NCBI GenBank assembly: GCA_963797265.1
Contig: CAWCOY010000002.1
Coordinates: 248,001 to 312,000, forward strand
Direction of reading: 5' to 3'
Origin: DASUPK01 sp963797265
Lineage (GTDB): Bacteria; Actinomycetota; Thermoleophilia; Solirubrobacterales; 70-9
DNA: 64,000 bases
Shown here: positions 49,052 to 58,545 of the stretch, one piece after another
Layout of the letters: the number at the start of each line of letters is the position of its first letter
Position numbering within the stretch: the stretch's first letter is position 1
The notes under the pieces: model-generated
Databases searched by the model: none
What the model was told of the DNA's origin: nothing
Seen by the model: only the letters and a program-made list of their open reading frames with translations
Made by a program: the position numbers and the translations under genes

Positions 49052-50143
49052 CTAAGCCGGCAGCGGCGGCTGCCGCAGCCGATGAGCGAAGGCGAGTCCC
49101 GTCGCGATGATCCCGAGCGCGGAAATCACCACCGGGCCGGCCGCTCCGTCGCCGAACAGCTGGCTGAACCCGTATGTCGCGGCCCCCATTGCGGCCGCCG
49201 CGGGCAGGGTGAGCAGCCAGGCCACGACGATGTTGCCTGCGACTCCCCAGCGCACGGCCGAGACCTTTTTGCCCGCTCCTGCTCCCATCACGCCCCCGTT
49301 GATCACGTGGGTGGTGGAGAGTGGAAAACCGAAATGTGAAGAGGCGAGGATCACGGCCGCGCCGGCACCCTGCGCCGAAAATCCCTGTGCGGCGTCCATT
49401 TTGATGATGCGCGTCCCAGTGGTACGGATGATCCTCCAGCCGCCGAAATAGGTTCCGAGCGAGATCGCACTCGCCGCCGAGATCACTACCCAGGTTGGGA
49501 CATCGGCGTCCGACGAGAGATTCCCATTGGCGATTAGGGCGAGCGTGATCACCCCCATGGTCTTCTGGGCGTCGTTTGTCCCGTGGGCCAGGGCGAGCAT
49601 GCCACCCGAGATCACCTGCCCGAATCTGAACCCGCGGTTGACGGGGCCGGGCCGCTCCCTGCCGAGGATGACGTAGATGACATTGATCGCGATCGCTCCG
49701 ACAACGAAGGCAAGGATCGGCGCCACCACGGCCGGGATCAACACCTTGCCGAATAGGCCGTCGTCGAGAATCGCATCGGCCCCGGCGGCCACGAACGTCG
49801 ACCCGACCACGCCGCCAATCAGGGCATGCGAGGAGCTCGAGGGAAGACCGAAATACCAGGTGGCGAGATTCCACGCGATCGCCCCGATCAGCCCGGCGAA
49901 AACAACTGTCGGCGTGACGGCGTTGGCATCCACCACCCCCGTCGCAACCGTCGCCGCGACTGCTAGCGAGATGAAGGCGCCGGCGAAGTTGAAGATGGCG
50001 GCATAGGCGACGGCGATCCGCGGGGGCATCGCGTGGGTCGAGATCGAGGTCGCGACGACATTCGCCGTGTCATGGAATCCGTTCGTGAAGTCGAAGACGA
50101 GTGCCGTGCCCACGACGATGGCGATGATGATGTCGTTGCTCAC
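49052..50143 (-). CDS. pit: PiT-family inorganic phosphate transporter
   Basis: The 363-residue protein has ten or more transmembrane helices and both PiT signature copies: D-F-T-N-G-F-H-D-T-A-N-V-V-A-T at the start and A-L-A-H-G-T-N-D-A-Q-K-T-M-G-V-I in the middle, plus L-P-S-S-S-S-H-A-L-I-G-G and P-L-S-T-T-H-V-I. It imports metal-phosphate with protons. The GTG at 50143 overlaps the DUF47 stop by 4 bp (GTGA); an upstream in-frame start would read through DUF47. DUF47 partners regulate PiT carriers in many bacteria. Confidence 0.93.
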   Translation of the reverse strand: MSNDIIIAIVVGTALVFDFTNGFHDTANVVATSISTHAMPPRIAVAYAAIFNFAGAFISLAVAATVATGVVDANAVTPTVVFAGLIGAIAWNLATWYFGLPSSSSHALIGGVVGSTFVAAGADAILDDGLFGKVLIPAVVAPILAFVVGAIAINVIYVILGRERPGPVNRGFRFGQVISGGMLALAHGTNDAQKTMGVITLALIANGNLSSDADVPTWVVISAASAISLGTYFGGWRIIRTTGTRIIKMDAAQGFSAQGAGAAVILASSHFGFPLSTTHVINGGVMGAGAGKKVSAVRWGVAGNIVVAWLLTLPAAAAMGAATYGFSQLFGDGAAGPVVISALGIIATGLAFAHRLRQPPLPA

Positions 50144-50760
50144 GCGTTCTTGATGACGATGCCCTCGACGATCGATGCCGAGGTCTCGGTCGCGTCGATC
50201 GCGCGCTCGAGCCTCAGGAATATGTCCCGCCACCGGATCACGACCATCGGGTCGATCCGGTCGGCGAACAGCGAGGCCACCGCGTCGCGGTAGATCCGGT
50301 CACCGTCGTTCTCCAGGCGATGGATCTCGATCCAGTAGTGGTCGAGGTCCTTGAAGCCCCGCAGGTTCTGAAGGAGTCCATAGAGCTGTTCGCAGCTGGC
50401 GACCAGCACCTGGGCCAGCGCCTGCGCCTGGTCCATCGGCGCCTCGATGCGATAGAGGCCCATGAAGTCGGCGGTCTCCTCGATGTGGTCGACGATGTCA
50501 TCCGTCTGGGTCGCGAGGGTGTGGATGTCCTCGCGGTCGATTGGGGTGACGAAAGTGGTGTTGAGCCGCTGGATGATGTCGTGGGTGATGCGGTCACCCT
50601 CCTGTTCGGCCTTCAGGATGTCTGTCGCGAGCCCGCCGTCGTCCGGCCACTGCTGGAGCAGGTCACGCAGCAGCTTCGCGGTTCGGAGCGTGTTCTGGCC
50701 GCCCTCTGCGAAGAGATCGAAGAAAACGCGGTCCTTGGGAACGAGTGAGAACCGGGCCAC
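50140..50760 (-). CDS. DUF47 PhoU-like regulator of the PiT transporter
   Basis: The 206-residue all-helical protein has the PhoU-like pattern: F-F-D-L-F-A-E-G-G-Q-N-T-L, E-Q-E-G-D-R-I-T-H-D-I, P-I-D-R-E-D-I-H-T-L, D-D-I-V-D-H-I-E-E-T and L-E-N-D-G-D-R-I-Y-R-D-A. The E-x-x-x-D clusters bind metals in PhoU proteins. Encoded immediately upstream of pit with a 4-bp overlap, it is almost certainly its regulatory partner, acting at the membrane or on polyphosphate balance. Confidence 0.92.
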   Translation of the reverse strand: MARFSLVPKDRVFFDLFAEGGQNTLRTAKLLRDLLQQWPDDGGLATDILKAEQEGDRITHDIIQRLNTTFVTPIDREDIHTLATQTDDIVDHIEETADFMGLYRIEAPMDQAQALAQVLVASCEQLYGLLQNLRGFKDLDHYWIEIHRLENDGDRIYRDAVASLFADRIDPMVVIRWRDIFLRLERAIDATETSASIVEGIVIKNA

Positions 50761-50803
50761 GGAGCGCTGAACCTAGCAGGAGGCCCGCCGGGCGGCGAGC
50801 GCC

Positions 50804-52991
50804 TCAGACGGTGCTAGCGACCTCCTTGGCACGGTCGGCATGGAGCTCGATCAGCTCCGTCTGGAGGTTGCGGGGCGGGTCCCCGTTGGTCGTCAGGCGG
50901 GACCAGACCCCGTCGCTGCCGAGCTCCCAGGAGTTGGTGTTGTCGGCGAACGAACGGTCGAGGACGTCGACGAGCTGCTCGCGGTTGACCTCGTCTTCGA
51001 CGGGCGAGAGCAGCTCAACCCTGTTGTAGAGGTTGCGCGGCATCAGGTCGGCCGAGCCGATGTAGATCCGAGTCTCACCCGACCGCTCGAAGGAGAAGAT
51101 CCGCGAGTGCTCGAGGAAGCGCCCGACGATCGAGACCACCCGGATGTTCTCCGACACCCCGGGCACGCCGGGCCGCAGCGCACAGATACCCCGGACGTTG
51201 AGATCGACCTGGACGCCCGCCTGCGAGGCTCGATAGAGCGCCTGGATGCAGGGCGCGTCGAGCAGAGAGTTCATCTTCATCCTGATCCGGGAGGGACGCT
51301 CCGGGGTGTGCGCCTCGATCGCCTGCTCGATCTCGCCGACGATGCCGTCCTTGAGGTTGAACGGCGCGACCAGCACCTTCCGATAGCCGCTCGGGCGGGC
51401 GTATCCGGTCAGGTAGTTGAACATCTCGGCGATGTCATCACCGATCTCCTGATCCGAGGTGAAGAGGCCGAAGTCGGTGTAGATCCGGGCGGTCTTCGGG
51501 TTGTAGTTGCCGGTGCCGATGTGGACGTAGTTGCGGACGCCATCTCCCTCGCGGCGGGCGACGAGGATGCATTTGACATGCGTCTTCAGCCCCGGTATGC
51601 CGTAGACGACGTGGACGCCGGCCTCCTCAAGCGCCCTCGCCCAGCGAATGTTGGCGCTCTCGTCGAAGCGCGCCTTCAGCTCCACCAGGCAGACCGCCTG
51701 CTTCCCGCGCTCCGAGGCCTCGATCAGGCGGGTACCAGCGGGGAGTCAGCGCTCGTCCGGTAGACCGTCTGCTTGATCGCAAGAACGTTCGGGTCGTCGA
51801 CCGCCTTGCGGACGAGGCGCTCGACCGATCTGGCGAAGGAGTCGTAGGGGTGGTGGACGAGGGTGTCGCTCTGCCGCATCGCGGAGAAGACGTCCACCTC
51901 CCGGTGGGTGCGGCTGCCCTGCTGGAACTGGGGTGGGGTGACCCCCTGCCAGGGCGGATAGCGGAGTTCACGGAGGCCCTGGACGGAGTAGATGTCGGTG
52001 AGGTCGTCGAGGCCGATCAGCCCCGGGACCTCGAAGACCTGCTGGGCGCCGATGTGCATCGCCTCGACCAGCTGGTCAGCAGCCTCGGCTCCATGTCCGG
52101 GGAGATCTCGAGCCGCACGACCTCGCCGAAGCGACGGCGGCGGACTTCCTCCTCGACCGCGAGCAGCAGGTCGTCGGCCTCGTCGGAGACGTCGTAGTCG
52201 GTGTCGCGCGTGACGCGGAAGAGGGAGTGATGGACGATCTCCATGCCTGGGAAGAGGTCATCGAGGTTGTCGGCGATGACCTCCTCGAGCGGGACGAAGG
52301 TGTGCCCGTCCTCGCCGATCGAAAGGAAGCGGCGCAACAGCTCCTTCGGGACCTTGACTCGTGCGGCGACCTCCTCGCCCTTCTCGGGGTTGCGGAGCAG
52401 GACGCCGAGGCTGAGCGACATGTTCGAGATGTAGGGGAAGGGCCTGCCCCGGCCGATGACGAGCGGGGTCAGCGCCGGGAAGACCTGGCTGGTGAACAGA
52501 TGTTCCAGCTCCTCACGCTCGGCGGAGTTCGCGGCGCTCAGCGAGATGATGCGGATGCCGTGCTCGGTGAGCGCGGGCTGGATCTCCTCCTCGAAACAGC
52601 GAGTCAGGCGCTTACGCAGCTCGATCGTCCGCTCGCGGATCAGCCTGATGACGTCCGCGGGCGCCAGGGCATCGGCTCCGCGAGCGTCGATCTTCTGCTC
52701 CACCTTTTCGTGCAGACCCGCGACGCGGACCATGAAGAACTCGTCGAGGTTGTCCTCGTAGATCGCGCAGAAGTTGACCCGCTCGAGCAGCGGGACCCGG
52801 GGGTCCTCGGCGAGCTGCAGCACCCGGTCGTTGAAATCGAGCCAGGAGAGCTCGCGGTTGAAATAGAGCTCGGGGTCAGAGAGGTCCGGCTCCGAGGCTC
52901 GAGTCCGGACCGCGTCCGGCGCGACCGTTGCCCCTCCGTGGGCAGCCGGCCCGCTGGATTCCGTCACCTGCTCGGCTAGCTCGTCGGGCAC
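50804..52991 (-). pseudogene. ppk1: Polyphosphate kinase 1 with two apparent frameshifts
   Basis: Three frames in order cover the whole enzyme. 52991 to about 52080 gives the N-terminal domain (Y-F-N-R-E-L-S-W-L-D-F-N, E-D-N-L-D-E-F-F-M-V-R-V). About 52080 to 51740 gives A-M-H-I-G-A-Q-Q-V-F-E-V-P-G and H-H-P-Y-D-S-F, V-L-A-I-K-Q-T-V-Y-R. About 51740 to 50804 gives L-V-E-L-K-A-R-F-D-E, K-T-H-V-K, the H-I-G-T-G-N-Y-N-P-K-T-A-R block and E-L-L-S-P-V. Both slips are one base. PPK1 makes polyphosphate from ATP. Every domain is conserved outside the slips, so error in the consensus is more likely than decay. Confidence 0.85.
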
Positions 52992-53012
52992 TCCCCCATC
53001 TTAGGGCGCTGC

Positions 53013-55313
53013 CTAAGCCGCTCTGACCAGCTTGATGCGGGGCTCCTCCTCGGACTCCGTGACCCGGTCGTAGCCCTCGGCGAGCTCGAGCATCGAGGCC
53101 TCCCAGGTGCGCGCGCGAGCGCCCTCACGTGCTTGGCGGCCGAGCTTCGCGCGCCATGCCGGGGAGTCGGCGAGCTGAAGGACCGCCGCCGAGAGCATCC
53201 CCGCATCTGGCTCGCAGAGGCGTCCGGTCTCGCCATCGACCACGATCGAGGAAGGGCCGCCCTCGTCTACGACGACCGCCGGCAGCCCGCTCGCGGCCGC
53301 CTCGAGGAGCACCTGGCCGAAGGTGTCGGTGCGGCTGCAGAAGAGGAAGACGTCGGCGCTCGCGTAGGTGCGCGCCAGGGCATCCCCTTCGAGCCACCCC
53401 AGGAACGTGGCGCGATCCCCGAGCCGTGCGCGGAGCGCCTCGGCCTCGGGGCCGCCGCCGGCCAGCAGCAGGTGCAGCCTGGGATCGGCTCGGTGGGCGC
53501 GAAGAAAAGTGTCCGCGAGCAGGTCCATGCCCTTCTCCTGGGTGACCCTGCCGGCGTAGAGAACCTTGATCTCACCCGGATAGCGAATGGCATCCCGCAG
53601 GGCGGGGTCGAATCGGGAGGTGTCGACGCCGCGCTCCCAGCGCCCGATCCGGGAGCGTTCGATGCCGAGCGCCAGCAGCGACTCGTCCGCCGCGGGGCTC
53701 GGCGAGAGGACCCGTGCACACTGGCGGTAGAGCAGGGAGAGGCCGAGATTGGTCCAAACCATGAGCTCCGGCGAGGAGGTTCGCAGCCCCGCATAGGCGC
53801 CGAAGTCGGTGTGCCAACTGCCGATCGCCGGCAGCGCCATCATGCGCGCGACCAGCGCCGCGATCGCGTTGGCCGGTCCGGGCGAGGTCAGGTGAACGGC
53901 GTCGTAGCTGCCGTCAGCCAGCACATCGACGACCGCGGGCAGGCTCGGCACGCCGAGCCTCAACCCCGCGTAGAACGGGAGCTCCGCCTCCGAGACCGCA
54001 GGAAGCCGGCGATCGACGTTTCGGTCCGTCCCGATCACCTCGACCTCATGGCCAGGCACTCCGAGCTCGCGGATCCGCTCGATCGTGTGAGTGACGCCGT
54101 GCATCGCCTCGATCCCGTCGGCGATCAGGGCAACGCGCTTCGGGCCATCCCACGGACTGAGCTTGGACTTCTCCCTGCCCAGAAAGGCGGCCGCCGGCGC
54201 GTAGGGAACAGCCGGGATCGCCGCCCGCAGGAGACTGCGGCCGATCTCCATCGCGCGCCCGGCGAGCTCGAACGGCTCTCCCCCGCTCCCCAGGCTCTCG
54301 ACCGCCTCGTCCACCGTCGCTCGCAGCCTGCGCTCGTGGACCCGCCGAGCGAGCCGCGCCAGGTCGGGGTGGCTGAAGTCGTCCGCCTGCATGCGTTCGA
54401 TAAGCGCGGGCCCCGGCTCCAGCTCGACCGCCTCGACGAAGGCGGCCAAGAGGACCTGGGCATCGTCCGGCCCGAGATCCCCCGCGACCTCGCCACGCCT
54501 CGCGTCGCCCTCCCGCATCACGCGCTCGGCGATCTCGAGAACCGCGTCGGGCCGCATGTCGGCAGGGGACGCACTCTCTCCGCTCAACAGCAGCGTCCGC
54601 GTGGCGAGCGCAAGCGCGGCGTGCGCCCACTTGGCCGCGCTGCCCTGGTGTCCTCGGGCCTCGGCCCGCCCCTGCCGGAGGTGATGGAGAAACTCTTCCG
54701 GCGTGGTGGCGGGAGGCGTCTCCGTGAACGTCCGCGCGATGTCCACGCCGGCATGGTCATCGGACCCGCCGGTGCCGGTTCCACCGTGGGTCTCGATGTA
54801 GGTCGCGGCCGGCATGTTGAGCTCGCGCGCGCGGGAGCCGTTGCGGGTCTCCCAGACCGGGAACAGCTGCGCGAGCTGTCTGCGGTGCGCCGGCGTCAGC
54901 GGCGCCTCGACCGCGTAGAACGGATGGGCCAGCGAGCACGCGATCTCGTGCGAGTGCAGGTACTCGGCGCAGGACTCGAGGTCGCGGTTACGCTCCTGGA
55001 GCCGGGCGTGATCGTCCGGGGTGATGCCGAAGCAGAGCAGGTGGACGGCCTGTGGCTCGCCCCAGAACCAGGCCGTGAGCTCCTCGGAGATGAAGACGTC
55101 ATCGCGATCGGCGATCTCCAAGCATCCGTCGATCGTGTCGTGATCGGTGATCGTCACGAAGTCCATCCCGCGGCGCTTGGCGAGCTCGTAGACCTCCTCC
55201 GGCGGCGTGGCGCACTCGGGCAGGCCGAGGCTTCGTTGCACGCCGAGCTTGGAGATCTCGGACGCGCTGGAGTGGCAATGCAGATCTACCCGGCTGGTAG
55301 ATAGTGGGCTCAT
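53013..55313 (-). CDS. PHP-domain/glycosyltransferase family 4 fusion
   Basis: The 766-residue protein begins with a PHP metallophosphoesterase-like domain (V-D-L-H-C-H-S with His12 and His14; I-T-D-H-D-T with Asp57; S-L-A-H-P; G-S-D-D-H-A), passes through an Ala-rich helical middle (about 230-385) and ends in a GT4 glycosyltransferase (from about 395): S-W-H-T-D-F, V-L-Y-A-G-R-V-T-Q-E-K-G, A-S-A-D-V-F-L-F-C-S and the E-x7-E block L-L-E-A-A-A-S-G-L-P. The frame is clean throughout. PHP plus GT4 in one chain suggests a glycolipid or polyol-phosphate product. It lies between ppk1 and the CHAD genes. Confidence 0.87.
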   Translation of the reverse strand: MSPLSTSRVDLHCHSSASEISKLGVQRSLGLPECATPPEEVYELAKRRGMDFVTITDHDTIDGCLEIADRDDVFISEELTAWFWGEPQAVHLLCFGITPDDHARLQERNRDLESCAEYLHSHEIACSLAHPFYAVEAPLTPAHRRQLAQLFPVWETRNGSRARELNMPAATYIETHGGTGTGGSDDHAGVDIARTFTETPPATTPEEFLHHLRQGRAEARGHQGSAAKWAHAALALATRTLLLSGESASPADMRPDAVLEIAERVMREGDARRGEVAGDLGPDDAQVLLAAFVEAVELEPGPALIERMQADDFSHPDLARLARRVHERRLRATVDEAVESLGSGGEPFELAGRAMEIGRSLLRAAIPAVPYAPAAAFLGREKSKLSPWDGPKRVALIADGIEAMHGVTHTIERIRELGVPGHEVEVIGTDRNVDRRLPAVSEAELPFYAGLRLGVPSLPAVVDVLADGSYDAVHLTSPGPANAIAALVARMMALPAIGSWHTDFGAYAGLRTSSPELMVWTNLGLSLLYRQCARVLSPSPAADESLLALGIERSRIGRWERGVDTSRFDPALRDAIRYPGEIKVLYAGRVTQEKGMDLLADTFLRAHRADPRLHLLLAGGGPEAEALRARLGDRATFLGWLEGDALARTYASADVFLFCSRTDTFGQVLLEAAASGLPAVVVDEGGPSSIVVDGETGRLCEPDAGMLSAAVLQLADSPAWRAKLGRQAREGARARTWEASMLELAEGYDRVTESEEEPRIKLVRAA

Positions 55314-55373
55314 CTGACCCCCGTTTCGTTCTCTTTGTCGGGATCAGGGTGCCGATTTGCAGGGGGAATCCGG

Positions 55374-56096
55374 TTACCGGTTCGTGTCCGGCGCGTGAAG
55401 AGGTCGTGAAGACCGCTCCGCCGCCCGCTCCCTGTCGAGCCGTGACCGCTCCGCCTGCGCCTCGGCCTGCCGGGCGGCGCGCTCCGCCGCCTCGGCCCGC
55501 TTTCGGGCCCGCTCCGCCGCCTTCGCCGCCCGGCGCGCGTCGCGGGCACGCTGCAGGTGGCCGTCGACGGCGCGCTGCAGTCTCACCCAAGTCCCCGTCT
55601 GCTCCTGGCGGCGCCAGAAGTCGACGAAGCGATCCTCGAGCAACTCCCGGCGAGCTTCGAGATAGACCGCCAGCACGTCGAGGCCCCGGTAGGCCGTGCG
55701 GTGGGGGGCTCTTGCGGCAAGCCTGGGATCGAGGTCCGGAGCCCGGCCCGCCTTCGCCCTGACCGCGGAGGCATCCCGCTGCTGCAGCTGCTTGGCGTGC
55801 TCATGAACTCGCGGCAGCATGACGTCGCAGTCATGGATCTCGCCGAGGATGTCCTGTAGGTCGCGAGCGCGCCGGCGGGCGGTGTCGGCGGGCCTCCCGA
55901 AGGCGAACCCGGTCACCTCCAGCACATAGCGCAGCCTCTTGGCGGCGATACGCATGTCGTGCTGCGGCTTCGTCTTGCCCGCGAGTGCACGCGGCGCGAA
56001 AGCCATCATCTCGTCCAGCCTCACCTGGACGATCCGCGCGGCGTTCTCGCCCAGTGAGCGGGTTGGATCGAGCTTCTTGACCGGACGCGCCTTCAT
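55374..56096 (-). CDS. CHAD-domain protein with charged coiled-coil tail
   Basis: The 240-residue protein has the CHAD pattern H-D-M-R-I-A-A-K-R-L-R-Y-V-L-E and A-R-D-L-Q-D-I-L-G-E-I-H-D-C-D-V, helices rich in His, Arg and Lys that bind polyphosphate, followed by a long Arg/Ala/Glu tail (from about residue 180) predicted as a coiled coil. CHAD proteins associate with polyphosphate granules. The start overlaps the second CHAD gene by 4 bp. Confidence 0.88.
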   Translation of the reverse strand: MKARPVKKLDPTRSLGENAARIVQVRLDEMMAFAPRALAGKTKPQHDMRIAAKRLRYVLEVTGFAFGRPADTARRRARDLQDILGEIHDCDVMLPRVHEHAKQLQQRDASAVRAKAGRAPDLDPRLAARAPHRTAYRGLDVLAVYLEARRELLEDRFVDFWRRQEQTGTWVRLQRAVDGHLQRARDARRAAKAAERARKRAEAAERAARQAEAQAERSRLDRERAAERSSRPLHAPDTNR

Positions 56097-56578
56097 GCCG
56101 CCACGCTTCTCGCGCTAGCGACGAGCTCGTCCAGACTCTCCAGCAGGGCGGTGAGATGCGCCTGCTCCACCAGCGGGGACAGCTGCCGGTTCGCCTCATC
56201 CTGCTCCCCTCTCAACTGCTCAATCAAAGATGAGATCCCGCGGCGGTCCGGTGCGGGCATCTGGTCGTTGAAGCCTCTGAGGGTCGCGATCGCCACGTCG
56301 CGATCGCGCCGCTCGCCGAGTGCGTCGGCGAGTCGCTTCACCTCGCCGAGCGCCTCGCGATGTGCGTTGGCGGGGAAGCAGGGCTCGAAGATCTCCAGCG
56401 CCGCGCGCAGCCGCCGCGTCGCGACCCGCATGTCGTGGACCCTCTCGATGTCGCCCGTGTCGAGTACTCCCTGGGCGTGCTCGGTGAGCTCGGCGGCCCG
56501 CACCGAGACGATCCTCGCGGCGGCATCCGCGTACGGCCGCTCGGCGCTCAGATTGGGGATTGCCCTGGCCTTGGCCAC
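56093..56578 (-). CDS. CHAD-domain protein, short
   Basis: From a GTG at 56578 the 161-residue protein has H-D-M-R-V-A-T-R-R-L-R-A-A-L-E-I-F and A-D-A-L-G-E-R-R-D-R-D-V-A, the two conserved CHAD helices. The basic residues are expected to grip polyphosphate. The open frame continues upstream to 56914 but that part is unconvincing; a TTG at about 56613 is another possible start. With the next gene it may form one split polyphosphate-binding module. Confidence 0.83.
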   Translation of the reverse strand: MAKARAIPNLSAERPYADAAARIVSVRAAELTEHAQGVLDTGDIERVHDMRVATRRLRAALEIFEPCFPANAHREALGEVKRLADALGERRDRDVAIATLRGFNDQMPAPDRRGISSLIEQLRGEQDEANRQLSPLVEQAHLTALLESLDELVASARSVAA

Positions 56579-56692
56579 GATGTGCGAAACCGTATCGCCG
56601 CCTCGCCGGACGGCCAAGCTCGGGCGAGGATTGGCCCGGGGAAATTCGGGCGATGAGTTTCCGCCTTCCGTAAGGTCATAGGGGCAGACCTC

Positions 56693-57706
56693 ATGGAAGG
56701 AACGATGGACGCGGGAAGCACACTTGCGATCGAGGCCAGCGGCCTCGAGAAATCCTTTGGCGATACGCGTGCGGTCTGCGGTGTCGACCTCGCCGTGCGG
56801 CGAGGCAGCGTCTACGGGATGCTGGGCCCCAACGGCGCCGGCAAGACCACCACGATCCGGATGCTGGCGACGCTGCTTCGACCCGACGGAGGAGCAGCGC
56901 GTGTCCTCGGCCATGACGTCGTTCGCGAAGCGGATGAGGTGCGCAGCCTGGTCAGCCTCACCGGGCAGCTGGCGTCGGTGGACGAAGACCTGACCGGTCG
57001 CGAGAACCTGATCCTGATCGGGAGATTACTCGGCTATCGGCGGCACGAGGCCAAGGCCCGCGCCGACGACCTGCTCGAGGCATTCGGACTCGCCGACGCG
57101 AGCGGGCGGTTGGTCAAGAACTACTCGGGCGGCATGCGCCGCCGCCTTGACATCGCCGCGAGCCTCGTCGTGACGCCGGAGCTGATGTTCCTCGATGAGC
57201 CGACCACTGGGCTCGATCCGCGCTCGCGCAACCAGGTCTGGGCCATCATCCGCGCGCTCGCCGGCGCCGGCACCACCGTCCTGCTCTGCACGCAGTACCT
57301 CGACGAGGCCGACCAACTCGCCGACGGGATCGCGGTGATCGACCAGGGCCGAGTGATCGCCGAGGGGACGCCCGCCCAGCTCAAGGCCTCGGTCGGGTCG
57401 GGGACCCTGCGCATCCGCCTTCTCGATCCCAAACAGCGGTCGATCGCCGAGCCGATCGTCGCTCGCGCCTTCAGTTGCGAGGTTCACTTCGAGGCCGATC
57501 CCGCAGCGCTGTCCGCGCCATGCGGGAGCGCCGATCAGGCGGCCGAGGTGGTCGGCGAGCTCACCCGCCAGGGCATCACGGTCGCGAACTTCTCCCTCGG
57601 CCAGCCCAGCCTGGACGAGGTCTTCCTGGCGCTGACCGGACACACGGCCGAGGACGTCGCGACCGACGATGAGGGGCAAACCGAGGAGCAGGAGGCGGCG
57701 GCATGA
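56693..57706 (+). CDS. ABC transporter ATP-binding protein (DrrA type)
   Basis: The 337-residue protein has Walker A G-P-N-G-A-G-K-T-T, signature Y-S-G-G-M-R-R-R-L-D-I-A, Walker B M-F-L-D-E-P-T-T-G-L-D-P-R-S-R and L-C-T-Q-Y-L-D-E-A-D-Q-L-A-D in the H-loop position, where Gln replaces the usual His, a feature of DrrA-like ATPases. The C-terminal domain ends L-D-E-V-F-L-A-L-T-G-H. It overlaps the permease by 4 bp. These exporters often confer resistance to hydrophobic antibiotics. Confidence 0.93.
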   Translation: MEGTMDAGSTLAIEASGLEKSFGDTRAVCGVDLAVRRGSVYGMLGPNGAGKTTTIRMLATLLRPDGGAARVLGHDVVREADEVRSLVSLTGQLASVDEDLTGRENLILIGRLLGYRRHEAKARADDLLEAFGLADASGRLVKNYSGGMRRRLDIAASLVVTPELMFLDEPTTGLDPRSRNQVWAIIRALAGAGTTVLLCTQYLDEADQLADGIAVIDQGRVIAEGTPAQLKASVGSGTLRIRLLDPKQRSIAEPIVARAFSCEVHFEADPAALSAPCGSADQAAEVVGELTRQGITVANFSLGQPSLDEVFLALTGHTAEDVATDDEGQTEEQEAAA

Positions 57707-58545
57707 GCACCCCGGAGGCACAGGCCGCTCGGCCCCCGGCCCTGCAGGAGCCGGAGCTGCGCAAGGCTCTCTCCTCGACCCGCCCGAAGAGAGCGAGCGC
57801 GCTCTCGGCCACCCTCACCTTCGGCTGGCGCGGGATGCTCAAGGTGAAGCACGTGCCGGAGCAGCTAATCGACGTGACGATCACGCCGGTGATGTTCACG
57901 CTGCTCTTCACCTACCTCTTCGGAGGCGCCATCGCCGGGTCGACCAGCGCATACCGCGACTTCATCCTCCCTGGCGTCCTCGTCGTGGCCGTCCTCTTCA
58001 CCACCGTCTACTCGGGGATCGCGATCAACACCGACGTCACCAAAGGCGTCGTGGATCGCTTCCGTTCGCTGCCGATCTGGCCGTCGGCGCCGCTGCTCGG
58101 AGCCCTGATCGGGGACATGGTCCGCTACCTGGTCGCGTCCACCGTGATCATCGTCCTCGGGCTGATCCTCGGGTTCCGGCCTGACAACGGCGTCCCCGGA
58201 GTGCTCGCCTCTATCGGCCTGGTCGTCCTCTTCTCGTTCGGACTCTCCTGGGTGTTCACCAGCCTCGGCCTCTTGATGCGATCCCCGAACGCGACGATGA
58301 ACGCCGGCTTCATGGCGATCTTCCCGCTCACCTTCCTGAGCAACGTCTACGTCGAGCCGGACACGCTGCCGGCGGGACTGAAGGCGTTCGTGAACGCCAA
58401 CCCGATCTCGCACCTCGTCAGCGCCTGCCGCGGGCTGATGGACGGGTCCCTCGAGGCGGAGAACCTAATCGTCGTCCTCGGGACAACGATCCTTCTCACC
58501 GCCGTCTTCCTGCCGCTGACGACGTACCTGTACCGTCGCGCTTAG
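57703..58545 (+). CDS. ABC-2 type permease (DrrB type)
   Basis: The 280-residue protein has six transmembrane segments with F-T-Y-L-F-G-G-A-I-A-G, Y-R-D-F-I-L-P-G-V-L-V, K-G-V-V-D-R-F-R-S-L-P-I (the coupling region), F-L-S-N-V-Y-V-E-P-D-T-L-P and N-P-I-S-H-L-V-S-A-C-R-G-L, hallmarks of DrrB/daunorubicin-type permeases. It works with the preceding ATPase. The 3' end overlaps the convergent ppx gene by 4 bp. Confidence 0.92.
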   Translation: MSTPEAQAARPPALQEPELRKALSSTRPKRASALSATLTFGWRGMLKVKHVPEQLIDVTITPVMFTLLFTYLFGGAIAGSTSAYRDFILPGVLVVAVLFTTVYSGIAINTDVTKGVVDRFRSLPIWPSAPLLGALIGDMVRYLVASTVIIVLGLILGFRPDNGVPGVLASIGLVVLFSFGLSWVFTSLGLLMRSPNATMNAGFMAIFPLTFLSNVYVEPDTLPAGLKAFVNANPISHLVSACRGLMDGSLEAENLIVVLGTTILLTAVFLPLTTYLYRRA

